The position numbers and the translations under genes were made by a program. The notes below the pieces were generated by a model. That model had not been told where the DNA came from. It was given only the letters and a program-made list of their open reading frames with translations, and searched no databases. Below are positions 7,558 to 16,109 of a DNA stretch of 61,894 bases, one piece after another (position 1 is the stretch's first letter; every line of letters starts with the position of its first letter). Origin of the DNA: Planctomycetota bacterium (GTDB taxonomy: Bacteria > Planctomycetota > Uabimicrobiia > Uabimicrobiales > Uabimicrobiaceae); NCBI GenBank assembly GCA_029260735.1, contig JAJDCR010000030.1, forward strand, positions 1 to 61,894, written 5' to 3'.

Positions 7558-9477
7558 TTACTCTTCTCTGAGTTTGCGCTCTAATAACTCTCCAGCAACT
7601 GCCATAAAGTCACGCTCTGTAACCATTCCTACTAAACGATCGTCTTTAACCACTGGCAAACAAGGAATTTCATTTTGCCTCATTAATTCGATGGCCTCAA
7701 TAGTCGTAGTTTCGGGGGTTACAGTTATGATTTTTTCTTTCATTATGGAGCTAATTGGTGTGGTTGAATTTTTTTCTTCCAAAGAAGAGCGAAAATAATG
7801 ACGAAAAATACGACGGTAAGAAACTAAACCCGTTAAACGCCCCTCATCATCTTCTACTGCAATATGATGTAGTCTATTCCAATCCATGAGATTCGCTGCT
7901 AAGTCAATCAAATCGTCCATATGTACAGAAAAAAGATCTGTTGTCATGAAGTTTTCTACATACATGTAGTTATTTTTCCAAGCACCTGCTTCAGAAAGCT
8001 CAGCGAGTGCCCATTTATGGACAGGCTCTCCTGTTTTCTGTCGATCGGTCATCGCAGCTGTTAAGGCGGCCAAAACTTGATTCCGATTTCCTTTTTTCTG
8101 CAAACGGCTTTGAGAAGTGAGCATCCACTGAGCTCCTGTCATACCTGTAGATACTCGCTCTTCTATTACTCCTAAATAGCGATCAATATCTTCCGCATCA
8201 ATATTATTAGACTTTAAGCCTTCTCGGGCGAGCGGTACCAATCTTTGAATGAGTTTTTGAGCTGTGATTCTTTCCCCATTTAGCCAAGTAAACTGAGCGT
8301 CTAAGCCATGACGAGAGGCAGCAAGAAAATTTGCCTTAGCATCATCAAAGTCCATGATTTTGGTGATATCTTCATACTCTGAGCTAACTCCACTCATTAG
8401 ACCAAAGAAAAAGGCCGCATTAGCTACTTCATCTATAGGAGTAGGTCCCGAAGGTAAAGCTCTTTGTTCTATACGTAAGTGAGGTTTTCCATCGCTAATA
8501 CCATAGCAAGCTCGATTCCATCGATATATTGTGCCACTGTGTAAACGGAGTGCTTGGAGTTCGGGAGGTATTCCTTGGGCAAGCTTTGCAAAAGGATCTT
8601 CGTCAAGACCTTTACCTAAAAGAGCCCGAAAACGAGAAACATCTTCTCTAAACAACTCCACGACAGAGTTGCGCACCCAACATTCTCCAAAACTCACTCG
8701 AGGACTTTTATGCCTTAGCTGATGAGAAGGATTTCGAGTATCTATTGCTTGTTGAAAAACAGCAATGCGGCTTTCTTTCCATAAGCGGCGGCCGAAAAGA
8801 ATGGGAGAATTTGGAGCTGCTGCCAAAACTGGCCCAGTAATGGCCTGGGCAACATTGTAGAGTTTCGCAAATTCGTCAGCCCCTACTTGGAAATGAACTT
8901 GAAAACTGGCGTTGCAAGCTTCGCCCATAATAGAATCTTGGCGCACAATAAGCTCATCTTTCCCTCTTATCTGAAGTTGATAAGCACTTCCTCTTAAACG
9001 ATTCATGGCCTCATTGAGAGCGAAATAACGAGGATAGGGAGTCATATTATCCAAAGTGAGGTGGGCTTTGTTTAAAGTAGGAAGAATTCCGACAAGAGTC
9101 ACCTCTGTTTTTGGTTTATTTTCAGCTGCAGCAATGCGTAGTTTGTCCATCAATTCGTTGATTTGATTTTCCATCCGTCTTAGACAGTTTCCGCCGTAGA
9201 CCATTGGATCTAGATTAAACTCGAGATTAAATAAACCTAACTCCGTAGTGTAGTAGTTATCATTTAGTTTCTCCAGAATTTCTGAGGCAACGCAAGCGGG
9301 ATGCCAAGTCTTGTCTACTAAGAAAACCTCTTGTTCGGCTCCAATTCGGCGAATTCCCGATTCAAACATGCCATCTTCTAACATTTTCTCTAAAGCTCTC
9401 AAATCGTTTAGAGCGTGCTTCATAAACATACGTAGTTGCCGCGAGTCCGTATCTCGATGTACCTCTTGGTCGCCCAT
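7558..9477 (-). CDS. Glutamate-cysteine ligase family (GCS2-like) protein fused to tandem CBS domains
   Basis: 639 aa. Residues about 20-450 carry the GCS2-like ATP-grasp-type carboxylate-amine ligase fold: IGAEQEVFLVD near the start, NASFQVHFQV and LRIEQRALPSGPTPIDE. These ligases join glutamate to an amine with ATP. Residues about 510-565 and 577-632 are two CBS modules (each ending V-S/T-x-R-x-F), which normally bind adenosyl nucleotides and set activity. The site GAGGAAA precedes the ATG. Glutathione synthetase is not in the window, so the product may be gamma-glutamylcysteine or another gamma-glutamyl amide. The fusion suggests energy-state control of the ligase (inference). Confidence 0.8.
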   Translation of the reverse strand: MGDQEVHRDTDSRQLRMFMKHALNDLRALEKMLEDGMFESGIRRIGAEQEVFLVDKTWHPACVASEILEKLNDNYYTTELGLFNLEFNLDPMVYGGNCLRRMENQINELMDKLRIAAAENKPKTEVTLVGILPTLNKAHLTLDNMTPYPRYFALNEAMNRLRGSAYQLQIRGKDELIVRQDSIMGEACNASFQVHFQVGADEFAKLYNVAQAITGPVLAAAPNSPILFGRRLWKESRIAVFQQAIDTRNPSHQLRHKSPRVSFGECWVRNSVVELFREDVSRFRALLGKGLDEDPFAKLAQGIPPELQALRLHSGTIYRWNRACYGISDGKPHLRIEQRALPSGPTPIDEVANAAFFFGLMSGVSSEYEDITKIMDFDDAKANFLAASRHGLDAQFTWLNGERITAQKLIQRLVPLAREGLKSNNIDAEDIDRYLGVIEERVSTGMTGAQWMLTSQSRLQKKGNRNQVLAALTAAMTDRQKTGEPVHKWALAELSEAGAWKNNYMYVENFMTTDLFSVHMDDLIDLAANLMDWNRLHHIAVEDDEGRLTGLVSYRRIFRHYFRSSLEEKNSTTPISSIMKEKIITVTPETTTIEAIELMRQNEIPCLPVVKDDRLVGMVTERDFMAVAGELLERKLREE

Positions 9478-9590
9478 AATTTCCTCTTCTTAGATAATAC
9501 TTGTTAGAAAAAAATGTTTTATTTTTAGTTTAGTTGCTGGGAGCACCTTACAGTTTTGATACTTTATAATTTATACTGACAATTTTGATG

Positions 9591-10031
9591 TCAGCGAATT
9601 TTTGTTCGTTGAAACCTAGGTTTATTTAGCTCTTTCTTTGCTAGCTTAGAAATTTCTACCCAAGGATTAGAAAGTTGAGCTTTTAACCACGATTCTTTTC
9701 CTTGGGAAAAAATTCTTTGCAAGACTATCATACAGACAGGAATAGAGCAACCATTTATATGGCGTCTTAATTGACGACACTTGTAAAGAAGAGGAACCGC
9801 TACCGATCCCTTTCGGATAAGAGCCCGAGCTGCTTCTGTATGCTCAAAAAAGTCTGGAGAGGTGAGTTGCTGAAGAAGAGTTTCAACATCTCTCTCGTTT
9901 TGTCTTGTCGCTTTGAGCTTTAGGTAATCTCGTACTCCCATTTCTTTATTCTCGTTTATAGCTACACAGCTACAAAGGATCAAGGAAGTACACATACCCA
10001 GTAATAACAATATCCACTTTTTTAAATTCAT
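9591..10031 (-). CDS. Small lipoprotein of unknown function, possible HEAT-like repeat
   Basis: 146 aa. A hydrophobic signal ends in LCSC, giving a lipobox cysteine at residue 22. The mature part contains one helix pair (HTEAARALIRKGSVAVPLLYKC) that looks like a degenerate HEAT repeat. The C-terminus is basic. It follows the receiver-like gene by 25 bases and probably shares its transcript. I do not recognise a family beyond this. Confidence 0.6.
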   Translation of the reverse strand: MNLKKWILLLLGMCTSLILCSCVAINENKEMGVRDYLKLKATRQNERDVETLLQQLTSPDFFEHTEAARALIRKGSVAVPLLYKCRQLRRHINGCSIPVCMIVLQRIFSQGKESWLKAQLSNPWVEISKLAKKELNKPRFQRTKIR

Positions 10032-10056
10032 CGATAAACTCTAACTTTAAAAAAAT

Positions 10057-10422
10057 TTAGTTATCTTCACCCTCTCGGAGTTGGCCAATAAGAGCTATAA
10101 GATCGTTTATGCAAATAGGCTTGGGAAAAAAATAATATCCCTCTCGTCGAAATATTTCTAACTCTTTATCCTCTGTTCCATAAGGAGTTAGCATAATGAC
10201 AGAAGTCTCTGAAGAAATGTTTAGTAAATCGTTTAGATCCTCGCGCATAGTAGCAATGGAAGGGAGATCCAGTATAACAATATCTCCTAAGCCAAAACGT
10301 ATTTTTTCTATCAGATCTTCCATGCCTATCAAAGCTATTGGTTTGAGATCGCGCATTCGAAGCAATTGACAGAGAGCTTTTCCTGCGATATCGTTTCTTG
10401 CATATACGAGCAACTCGCCCAC
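10057..10422 (-). CDS. Stand-alone response-regulator receiver-like domain
   Basis: 121 aa from a GTG at 10422, chosen because AGGAG lies 7 bases before it; a TTG two codons upstream would sit directly on that site. The alpha/beta pattern of a CheY-type receiver is visible, with VILDLPS placing an Asp at the phosphoacceptor position and a PKP motif near the end carrying the conserved Lys. The acidic pair normally near residue 10 is replaced (YARNDIAG), so magnesium binding and phosphorylation are doubtful. It may be an atypical or pseudo-receiver. No output domain or partner kinase is adjacent. Confidence 0.65.
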   Translation of the reverse strand: MGELLVYARNDIAGKALCQLLRMRDLKPIALIGMEDLIEKIRFGLGDIVILDLPSIATMREDLNDLLNISSETSVIMLTPYGTEDKELEIFRREGYYFFPKPICINDLIALIGQLREGEDN

Positions 10423-10652
10423 TTGCAATCTCCTAGTTAAGGGGCTTTTATAAAACTTGATTTCATCGGAATCTTTTGTTTTCTGACTTTGTTGCTTTGC
10501 CAGTCAAGAATTTTTCTTGAATGAAAAACTTGACTTTTATCCAATTATTATTATAAAATTTCGTACATATGTATAAGAAAACTTTTTTTCTTCTACTTAA
10601 TAGTATGCACTAAATTTTGATAATCTCTTAATAATTTACTATTATCAAATGA

Positions 10653-10796
10653 TCATTAAACAATAATAAGAGCATCGCAGTGCAAAGTAAAACAATTTAT
10701 GTAGAGGCTGAAAAAGGAGTTTGTAGGCACATTATAAAACACAATTTTCATTACCTGGTCTCAAAGAACGCAATTAAAAATGATAAATCCTCTTGA
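10653..10796 (+). pseudogene. Possible transposase remnant (ISAs1/IS4-like), speculative
   Basis: An open stretch of 47 codons between two in-frame stops, without a start. Its middle reads EAEKGVCRHIIKHNFHYLVS, which resembles the DA-x-G-CQ-x-x-I...DYxLxxK core of ISAs1-type transposases. The match is weak and no terminal repeats are visible. It could be chance. Confidence 0.22.
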
Positions 10797-10868
10797 ATTG
10801 CCCTTTTCATTTTATCCCAGATATTTTTGGATGTTTTTATAAATTAAATACATCTTTTCTTGTATGAT

Positions 10869-10897
10869 TTGTGTATGATTTGTGAGCTTCATATAAT
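10869..10897 (+). promoter_or_regulatory. Possible sigma70-type promoter for the rRNA methyltransferase gene
   Basis: TTGTGT (10869-10874) and TATAAT (10892-10897) are separated by 17 bases, 73 bases upstream of the ATG. The -10 is perfect, the -35 poor. Confidence 0.3.
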
Positions 10898-10969
10898 TAT
10901 AGTAGTATAACAAATATCCATTGTTTTTAAAGTTTTTCCTGGTAATTTTTATTTTTTTTAGAAAATCTG

Positions 10970-11746
10970 ATGTTCACTAAAAAACAGATTCGGCATTTAA
11001 TCCAGCTAAAGCAAAAAAAGTATCGCCGCGAGAGGAAAGAATTCCTCGTTGAAGGTATCCGACTCTGTGAGGAACTCTTTCGTTCTTGTTTGACAGTAAA
11101 TAGTTTATTTGTCACAAAGAACTTTGGAGAAAAAGAGCGTGAGCTTGCTCTACTAGAACAATCTCGTGACAGAAATATTGAAATAAAGACACTAGATGAC
11201 TTTGTTTTACATCGTTTTTGTGCAACAACAACACCCCAGCCAATTGTAGCTTGGGTGAAAATGCGAGATTCAAACTCAAAAGAAAGTCTGAAAAAACATT
11301 TTTCATTGGGAAGACGTTTTCTTGTTTTAGATGGCGTTTCTGAACCAGGCAATGTAGGGACACTTTTGAGAACAGCAGAAGCCTTTGGTTGGGATAGTAT
11401 CACTTTTTTGGGCGACTGCCCTGAGCTTCATAACCCTAAAGTTCTTAGAGCTTCTATGGGAGCAGCTTTCCGTATTCCAACCTTTTATAGTAACTATGAA
11501 GAAGTACTGTCTATTTTTGAGGACACTGGTGTCTCTTATCTACTTAGCTTAGCCGATGAAGGAGCTCAATTCCCTCTAAAAGAAACTCCTCCAAAGCTAG
11601 CTTTATTTTTAGGAAGTGAAGCTCATGGTGTAGGACGAGAGTTGAGAAAAAATGCTTACAATGCAGTAAATTTGAAGATGTGTGGCGGAGTAGAGTCGAT
11701 TAATGTAGCCTCGGCTGGTGCAATTTTTTTATATTTATTAAAATAA
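10970..11746 (+). CDS. SpoU/TrmH family RNA 2'-O-methyltransferase
   Basis: 258 aa, the usual length for RlmB/TrmH-type SPOUT enzymes. Residues 1-95 form the small substrate-binding domain beginning RHLIQLKQKKYRRERKEFLVEG. The SPOUT domain shows motif 1 SEPGNVGTLLRTAEAFG, motif 2 LGSEAHGV and motif 3 ESINVASAGAIFLY, which build the AdoMet-binding knot. It methylates a ribose 2'-OH in rRNA or tRNA. The N-terminal type suggests a 23S rRNA enzyme, but the target base cannot be told. The ribosome binding site is weak. Confidence 0.9.
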   Translation: MFTKKQIRHLIQLKQKKYRRERKEFLVEGIRLCEELFRSCLTVNSLFVTKNFGEKERELALLEQSRDRNIEIKTLDDFVLHRFCATTTPQPIVAWVKMRDSNSKESLKKHFSLGRRFLVLDGVSEPGNVGTLLRTAEAFGWDSITFLGDCPELHNPKVLRASMGAAFRIPTFYSNYEEVLSIFEDTGVSYLLSLADEGAQFPLKETPPKLALFLGSEAHGVGRELRKNAYNAVNLKMCGGVESINVASAGAIFLYLLK

Positions 11747-11872
11747 ATGTTTCTTTGGCTCTATTTTTGCTGTACAAAACTTCGTAATATTTTTATATTG
11801 GAAGCCTTAACTTTCTAAACTATGATTTATGACTCTAAGGTTTACTTTCGATGTTCGAAGAAAGGAAGTCAT

Positions 11873-12697
11873 ATGAAGTGTTTGTTAATTTTTCTTGTGA
11901 CACTGATTTTTGCAATTGGATGCCAAGCTCCTCCCGAAAAGCGTATTCGTCGGGTAAATGAATATGAATCCGGCAAAACTCTTTACAAAAAAGAAAACTA
12001 CAAAGAAGCAGGATCATCTTTTGATCAATGGCTAGTGAAATACCCCAAAGACGCTCAGGCTTACATTGATAGAGGAAGAGCTTACCGAAAGCTCGGAAAA
12101 TTGAAATTAGCTTTAGCTGATTTTGAAAAAGCGATTACTTTATCAAAGTCTCCTGACCAAAACTCCAATCCTTTGCGCCCTGCAATTTATCGTTGTGTTG
12201 TTCTTAACTCAATGGGAAAGCATGATAGTTCCAAAAAATTCTTAAATCATATCTTTAAAAACCCTAAGTTCATTTACTTGGGTCCCTACGAGCAATTTTT
12301 AGCCTATCTTTTGGATGGAGAATTCAAACTAGGGGATTCAAACAATGAAGGAGCTATCCGTTCTTTAACCCAAGCTGTCGAAACCTATGAAATGGATCCT
12401 TCTGCTTTTGCAGCAGAGCAGTCTCCTTTTATTCATCGATTAGCACTTAGTCTCCGATCAATCGCCCACTTTCGATTACAAAACTTCAATGAAGCTGCTC
12501 AGGATATGGAAGCCCACATTGTTATCTCAGCAAAAGCGCAGTTAGACCCTCATCCTAGTGCATACAAAAGTTTAGCTCTAGCGTTGTACTTTGCTGAAAA
12601 TTATGAAAAGTGTAAGAAGATACTACCCAAGCTTTCCGTGGAAGAGCGTAAAGATTTAGACCGTGCTCTAGGAGGAGGCTTTTTCTACAGTGAATAG
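11873..12697 (+). CDS. TPR lipoprotein, first gene of the ExbB/ExbD envelope cluster
   Basis: 274 aa from the ATG at 11873, which has AAAGGAAG just upstream and begins a clean lipoprotein signal (Cys17 after AIG). At least three TPR units follow; the clearest reads AQAYIDRGRAYRKLGKLKLA. These helical repeats usually hold partner proteins together. The gene ends 70 bases before the next coiled-coil gene, and everything up to 18309 runs the same way. A role as assembly factor or scaffold at the periplasmic membrane face is inferred from context. Confidence 0.78.
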   Translation: MKCLLIFLVTLIFAIGCQAPPEKRIRRVNEYESGKTLYKKENYKEAGSSFDQWLVKYPKDAQAYIDRGRAYRKLGKLKLALADFEKAITLSKSPDQNSNPLRPAIYRCVVLNSMGKHDSSKKFLNHIFKNPKFIYLGPYEQFLAYLLDGEFKLGDSNNEGAIRSLTQAVETYEMDPSAFAAEQSPFIHRLALSLRSIAHFRLQNFNEAAQDMEAHIVISAKAQLDPHPSAYKSLALALYFAENYEKCKKILPKLSVEERKDLDRALGGGFFYSE

Positions 12698-12767
12698 TTT
12701 TTCGAGAATTATCCATCTTTCGAAAGCCAATTTAATTTATAGACTAGGTAAGAAAAAGGAGAAAATT

Positions 12768-13826
12768 ATGCGGTACTTTGTCACCGTCTTTTGCCTTTTC
12801 ACATTTCTGGTAGGTCAGCCCCTCTTTGCTCAAGAGGATCTACTAGAGGATAAAGAGCTGGAAAAAGAAAAAGCCTTAGGAGAGTTAGATAGAATTCGAA
12901 CTCGCGTCCTACCACAAAAATGGTCGATTAAAGGCGAAGTCAAAACAATTGAAAAATCTTTAGGGAACTACGATCCTCTAATCCAGTCTTTAGAGGAGGC
13001 CAATAACGACCTAAAAAACGATTTAGCTGCTTATTTGAAAAACCCAGGAGATCAAGTTTTGGCTGCTCGGATTACAGCAAAAATGTCGTCTTATGCCAAA
13101 AAAATAGTCTGGGATGTTGACAAAATAACGGGTGATCAGGATGTTCTTCTCTCGGTATTCAACGAGCTTAACCGCAAACTAGATAAGTTTAGTGGTTATC
13201 TAGACTACAAAGTTAACGAACTCGACTCTCAGGTACAAAAATATAAAACCGAGGGAGCAGAGCTTAAAAGTCAACTCATTCAACTAAGTCGAAAAATCAA
13301 GCATACTGATGATCCTAAAGAAAAAGAACAGCATATTCGAGAATTCCGCCGAGTTTTTAACAAATATAACATCAATACTCGCTATGAACAAGGTTTAGTA
13401 AGAAACAAAGAAGACTACTCGTCTCTTTCTCAAAATTTAAAATCTTTGATTAAAATGTTTGTTATTCTCAACCAAGCATTTACGGGGTTGATTGAAAGTC
13501 TAGAGGCGGAAAAAAATTATCTTTTAGATAACATTCGTCTTCAAGCAGATACCATTCGTGTTCAAAAGCTTGTCCATGAAGGAATTAGCGACGGAAGTAG
13601 AGCCGTTACCAAAGTGACCAGAAAACTTGCCTTGCTTTACGCTAAAGTCGAAGGATTTTCTAAAGTTCATGAAAAAATCAACCGCGATTTAGCTAAATTT
13701 GGTGATACTAGTAAAATATTGGGATCTCTCGTTAAAGAAATTGAAAAAGCACCGTTCCAATCTGCTCCAACCGTAGATAAAGCGGTAGATTACTTCTACA
13801 GTTTAGGGGAAAGTGAAGATGAGTAA
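12768..13826 (+). CDS. Exported coiled-coil protein
   Basis: 352 aa from the ATG at 12768 (AAAGGAG upstream); an upstream in-frame ATG has no site and would bury the signal peptide. Residues 1-21 are a signal peptide ending PLFAQ. The mature protein is almost all charged helix, with heptad-like Leu/Ile spacing over about residues 60-320, so an elongated periplasmic coiled coil is likely. No known family recognised. It overlaps the next gene by 8 bases, indicating translational coupling. Confidence 0.7.
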   Translation: MRYFVTVFCLFTFLVGQPLFAQEDLLEDKELEKEKALGELDRIRTRVLPQKWSIKGEVKTIEKSLGNYDPLIQSLEEANNDLKNDLAAYLKNPGDQVLAARITAKMSSYAKKIVWDVDKITGDQDVLLSVFNELNRKLDKFSGYLDYKVNELDSQVQKYKTEGAELKSQLIQLSRKIKHTDDPKEKEQHIREFRRVFNKYNINTRYEQGLVRNKEDYSSLSQNLKSLIKMFVILNQAFTGLIESLEAEKNYLLDNIRLQADTIRVQKLVHEGISDGSRAVTKVTRKLALLYAKVEGFSKVHEKINRDLAKFGDTSKILGSLVKEIEKAPFQSAPTVDKAVDYFYSLGESEDE

Positions 13827-14616
13827 AACTATCACAAAAAATATAACCTACTGTCTAAGCCTTTTTTTTCTGTTTTTATCTTTCTCTCATACTTGGGCTC
13901 AAGATGAGTTCCAACTAGAGCCTCTTCAAGATGAGTCCGTCGATCAAAAAATCGAAGAATTCAAAAGAGCTTTGGAGCTCGAAGAAAATGGAGAGTCGAA
14001 AGAACTTCCAGAAAATCCTTTTGGTAATGCTCTTCCTAAGATAGAAGAAAAAGAAGCTGAACCACAGGGGCTAAGCAAAGAAGACAGTAATAAAATCAGT
14101 CGTTTTTTTGAAGAAGCAGCAAAAAACTATGAAGAAATTCTTAGTAATCGACCTCAAGCTGAAGTCAATGCTGCAAGCCGAAGGATTGGCACAAACAAGG
14201 AACTCCTTCAAAGCAATAAAGCTAAGTTAAATGATAGCGAAAGTGCTTTGAGAAAACTCAAATTAGAATATATTCGGCGCTTTTTGATTATTAAGAATGC
14301 TCACAAAAACAACAGCTTTGACGAAAATACTTACAATCGTGAATTAGCTAAGCTAGCAAAGCAGTATGAGCACAGAGTACGCTCATTAAGTGAAGATGTT
14401 GTTTTTTATAACAAGGAAGTTGATGAAACTCAAGATCGTCTGAAGGCCTTGGAAGAGCTTAATCGTATCAATAAAATCATCCATCACAAAGACATCATAG
14501 CAAAACCAGAAAAGCCTAAAAAGCCTCTAACAGAGTTGGAGAAAATGGTAAATCAACTGCAGTCGATAGGTTGCTTTGAAGTAAATGATGTTTGGACAAG
14601 CCCTGATATCAAATAA
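13819..14616 (+). CDS. Exported coiled-coil protein, translationally coupled to the previous gene
   Basis: 265 aa from ATG 13819; AGGGGA lies 9 bases upstream inside the preceding gene, whereas the GTG at 13813 is too close. A signal peptide (about residues 1-26, ending HTWAQ) leads to an acidic linker (residues 30-70) and then a helical region (about 85-215) with coiled-coil spacing. The C-terminus reads LEKMVNQLQSIGCFEVNDVW. Unknown family. The overlap with the upstream coiled-coil gene suggests that the two form a complex in fixed ratio. Confidence 0.68.
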   Translation: MSKTITKNITYCLSLFFLFLSFSHTWAQDEFQLEPLQDESVDQKIEEFKRALELEENGESKELPENPFGNALPKIEEKEAEPQGLSKEDSNKISRFFEEAAKNYEEILSNRPQAEVNAASRRIGTNKELLQSNKAKLNDSESALRKLKLEYIRRFLIIKNAHKNNSFDENTYNRELAKLAKQYEHRVRSLSEDVVFYNKEVDETQDRLKALEELNRINKIIHHKDIIAKPEKPKKPLTELEKMVNQLQSIGCFEVNDVWTSPDIK

Positions 14617-14832
14617 ATCAAAGATCAGCTTTATAGAACCCTGGGGTATTGTTTGCTTAGGCTCACTTTACCCTGGGCTAATTAATATTTCTATGAAACT
14701 GAAATTAGATTTTCGTTTGTTTTTCCTCGCAAATACGAGGGTCCAGAAGTGCTCACTATTATTCCTTTCACGGGAATAACAACACATAGTCCTATTTTTA
14801 CCTTATCCTTTTCTATGTAATAAGAGAGAAAT

Positions 14833-15567
14833 ATGCTCTACCCCTTTATCGCAAAAGCAGGCTTTTTCTGGATGATGCCGATTATCAGCTTGTCTTTCTT
14901 CGCTTTAGCTTTTTGTTTGGAGCGTTCCTACTATTGGGGGCTTTACTTTGCCAAATCTAGAAGTAGAAAAGATTTACTCAAACAAGTCTATGCTCATCCT
15001 TTTGACCGAAAAAATGTTTTATCGCTTTGTCAAAAGAGCCAAGACCAAGTGATTATCATTCTGGGTCGTTTTCTTTCTCTTTATGAAAATGTAAACTTAG
15101 CTATTGCAGAGCGAAAAGTATACAAAATTGCGGAAGCAGAAGTTCAAGAAAGCCGAAGGTTTCTCGATATTCTAGGACTTATTTCTAGTATATCAGGTAC
15201 GTTAGGTTTAATGGGTACTGTTGTTGGTATTTCCCTCAGTTTTGAAAATTTAGCCAATGAAGATCCCAAAGGATTGGCAATATCCCTTTCCACTGCGATG
15301 TATACAACTATAGGTGGTATCATCCTTTTTTTGCTTTCTTATGTCTTTTTATTTTTCTTTCAAAAATTTTCAGATCAATTCGAAAATCTTTTGGAAATTA
15401 ATATTCACCAGGTGAAGGATCTTTTGGAAACCCAAGAAAAATCCAAAATGATATTTAACTCTTCCTCAAACAATGTTATGGAAGGAAAAGAAAAGGAAAT
15501 TTCTCTTACTCCAGAGTCTCCTCAAAAAATTCTTAAAAGAAAAACTCCTAACTCAAAGCCTACTTAA
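14833..15567 (+). CDS. exbB: MotA/TolQ/ExbB proton channel family protein
   Basis: 244 aa. One N-terminal membrane helix (about 10-33), a cytoplasmic loop, and two more helices (about 115-140 and 150-178). The segment LGLISSISGTLGLMGTVVGIS with the following ALSTAMYTTIGG is the TolQ/ExbB signature. With ExbD it forms the inner-membrane proton-driven motor. A Lys/Pro/Ser-rich cytoplasmic tail of about 50 residues is longer than in E. coli ExbB. It is followed after 21 bases by exbD. Confidence 0.9.
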   Translation: MLYPFIAKAGFFWMMPIISLSFFALAFCLERSYYWGLYFAKSRSRKDLLKQVYAHPFDRKNVLSLCQKSQDQVIIILGRFLSLYENVNLAIAERKVYKIAEAEVQESRRFLDILGLISSISGTLGLMGTVVGISLSFENLANEDPKGLAISLSTAMYTTIGGIILFLLSYVFLFFFQKFSDQFENLLEINIHQVKDLLETQEKSKMIFNSSSNNVMEGKEKEISLTPESPQKILKRKTPNSKPT

Positions 15568-15588
15568 AATGCTTAGGACAATATCATT

Positions 15589-16020
15589 ATGAAGATGAAA
15601 AAGCGAAAAAAAGAGAACCAATATGAGGGACTTTCTACAACAATGATGGTCGATGTTCTCTTTATCTTGTTGATATTCTTTATTCTGATTTCCAGTATAA
15701 AAAAAGACCACATCAAAATTCAAGCGGCCAAAGTCGATAAGCAAGCGGCCCAAAAGAAAGATAACAAAAAAGCAGTGGAGTATGTTCTTACTGTCAGCAA
15801 AGAAAATAAGATGTACCTTGATGGTGAAGAGATTTCTTCAGCTCAACTTAAGCAAGCATTTCAAAAAATCCGACAGGAAAACCAAAAAGAGACTGTTCCA
15901 GCTATTACTTTACGCACTGATGCAACCTCTTCTAGCGGTAAACTGATCGAGATTTTCTCTGCTCTAACAGTGGCTGGTCTTTCCGATAATGCCCGAATAG
16001 AAGTAGATGCTAAAGAATAG
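15589..16020 (+). CDS. exbD: ExbD/TolR family protein
   Basis: 143 aa, the usual length. A basic cytoplasmic start (MKMKKRKKENQYEGLS) leads to the single membrane helix MMVDVLFILLIFFIL, whose Asp is the proton-carrying residue. The periplasmic domain (YVLTVSKENKMYLDGEEIS...ITLRTDATS) fits the ExbD/TolR fold. It pairs with the ExbB-like protein just upstream. Confidence 0.9.
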   Translation: MKMKKRKKENQYEGLSTTMMVDVLFILLIFFILISSIKKDHIKIQAAKVDKQAAQKKDNKKAVEYVLTVSKENKMYLDGEEISSAQLKQAFQKIRQENQKETVPAITLRTDATSSSGKLIEIFSALTVAGLSDNARIEVDAKE

Positions 16021-16109
16021 TCTCAAAACTAAAAACTTTAGCTCCCAAGTTACGCACAACTTGATTTTTTATAACATTGGTTAAGTGAGGAGGGATTTCC
16101 CTAAGCCCC

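Larger units (their letters stand above)
10423..10969. other. Long AT-rich divergent intergenic region
   Basis: About 550 bases. It holds a possible gene relic at 10653-10796 and an imperfect promoter near 10869-10897. A short direct repeat (GTATGATTTGT at 10862 and 10873) overlaps that promoter. No RNA gene was recognised. Confidence 0.4.

Noticed and set aside
10927..11403. 158-residue minus-strand frame opposite the methyltransferase
   Set aside because: Shadow of the SPOUT gene, which has all its motifs; the frame has no family signature.
14585..14779. 64-residue open frame after the second coiled-coil gene
   Set aside because: No ribosome site, unusual composition and overlaps the end of the preceding gene; probably chance.
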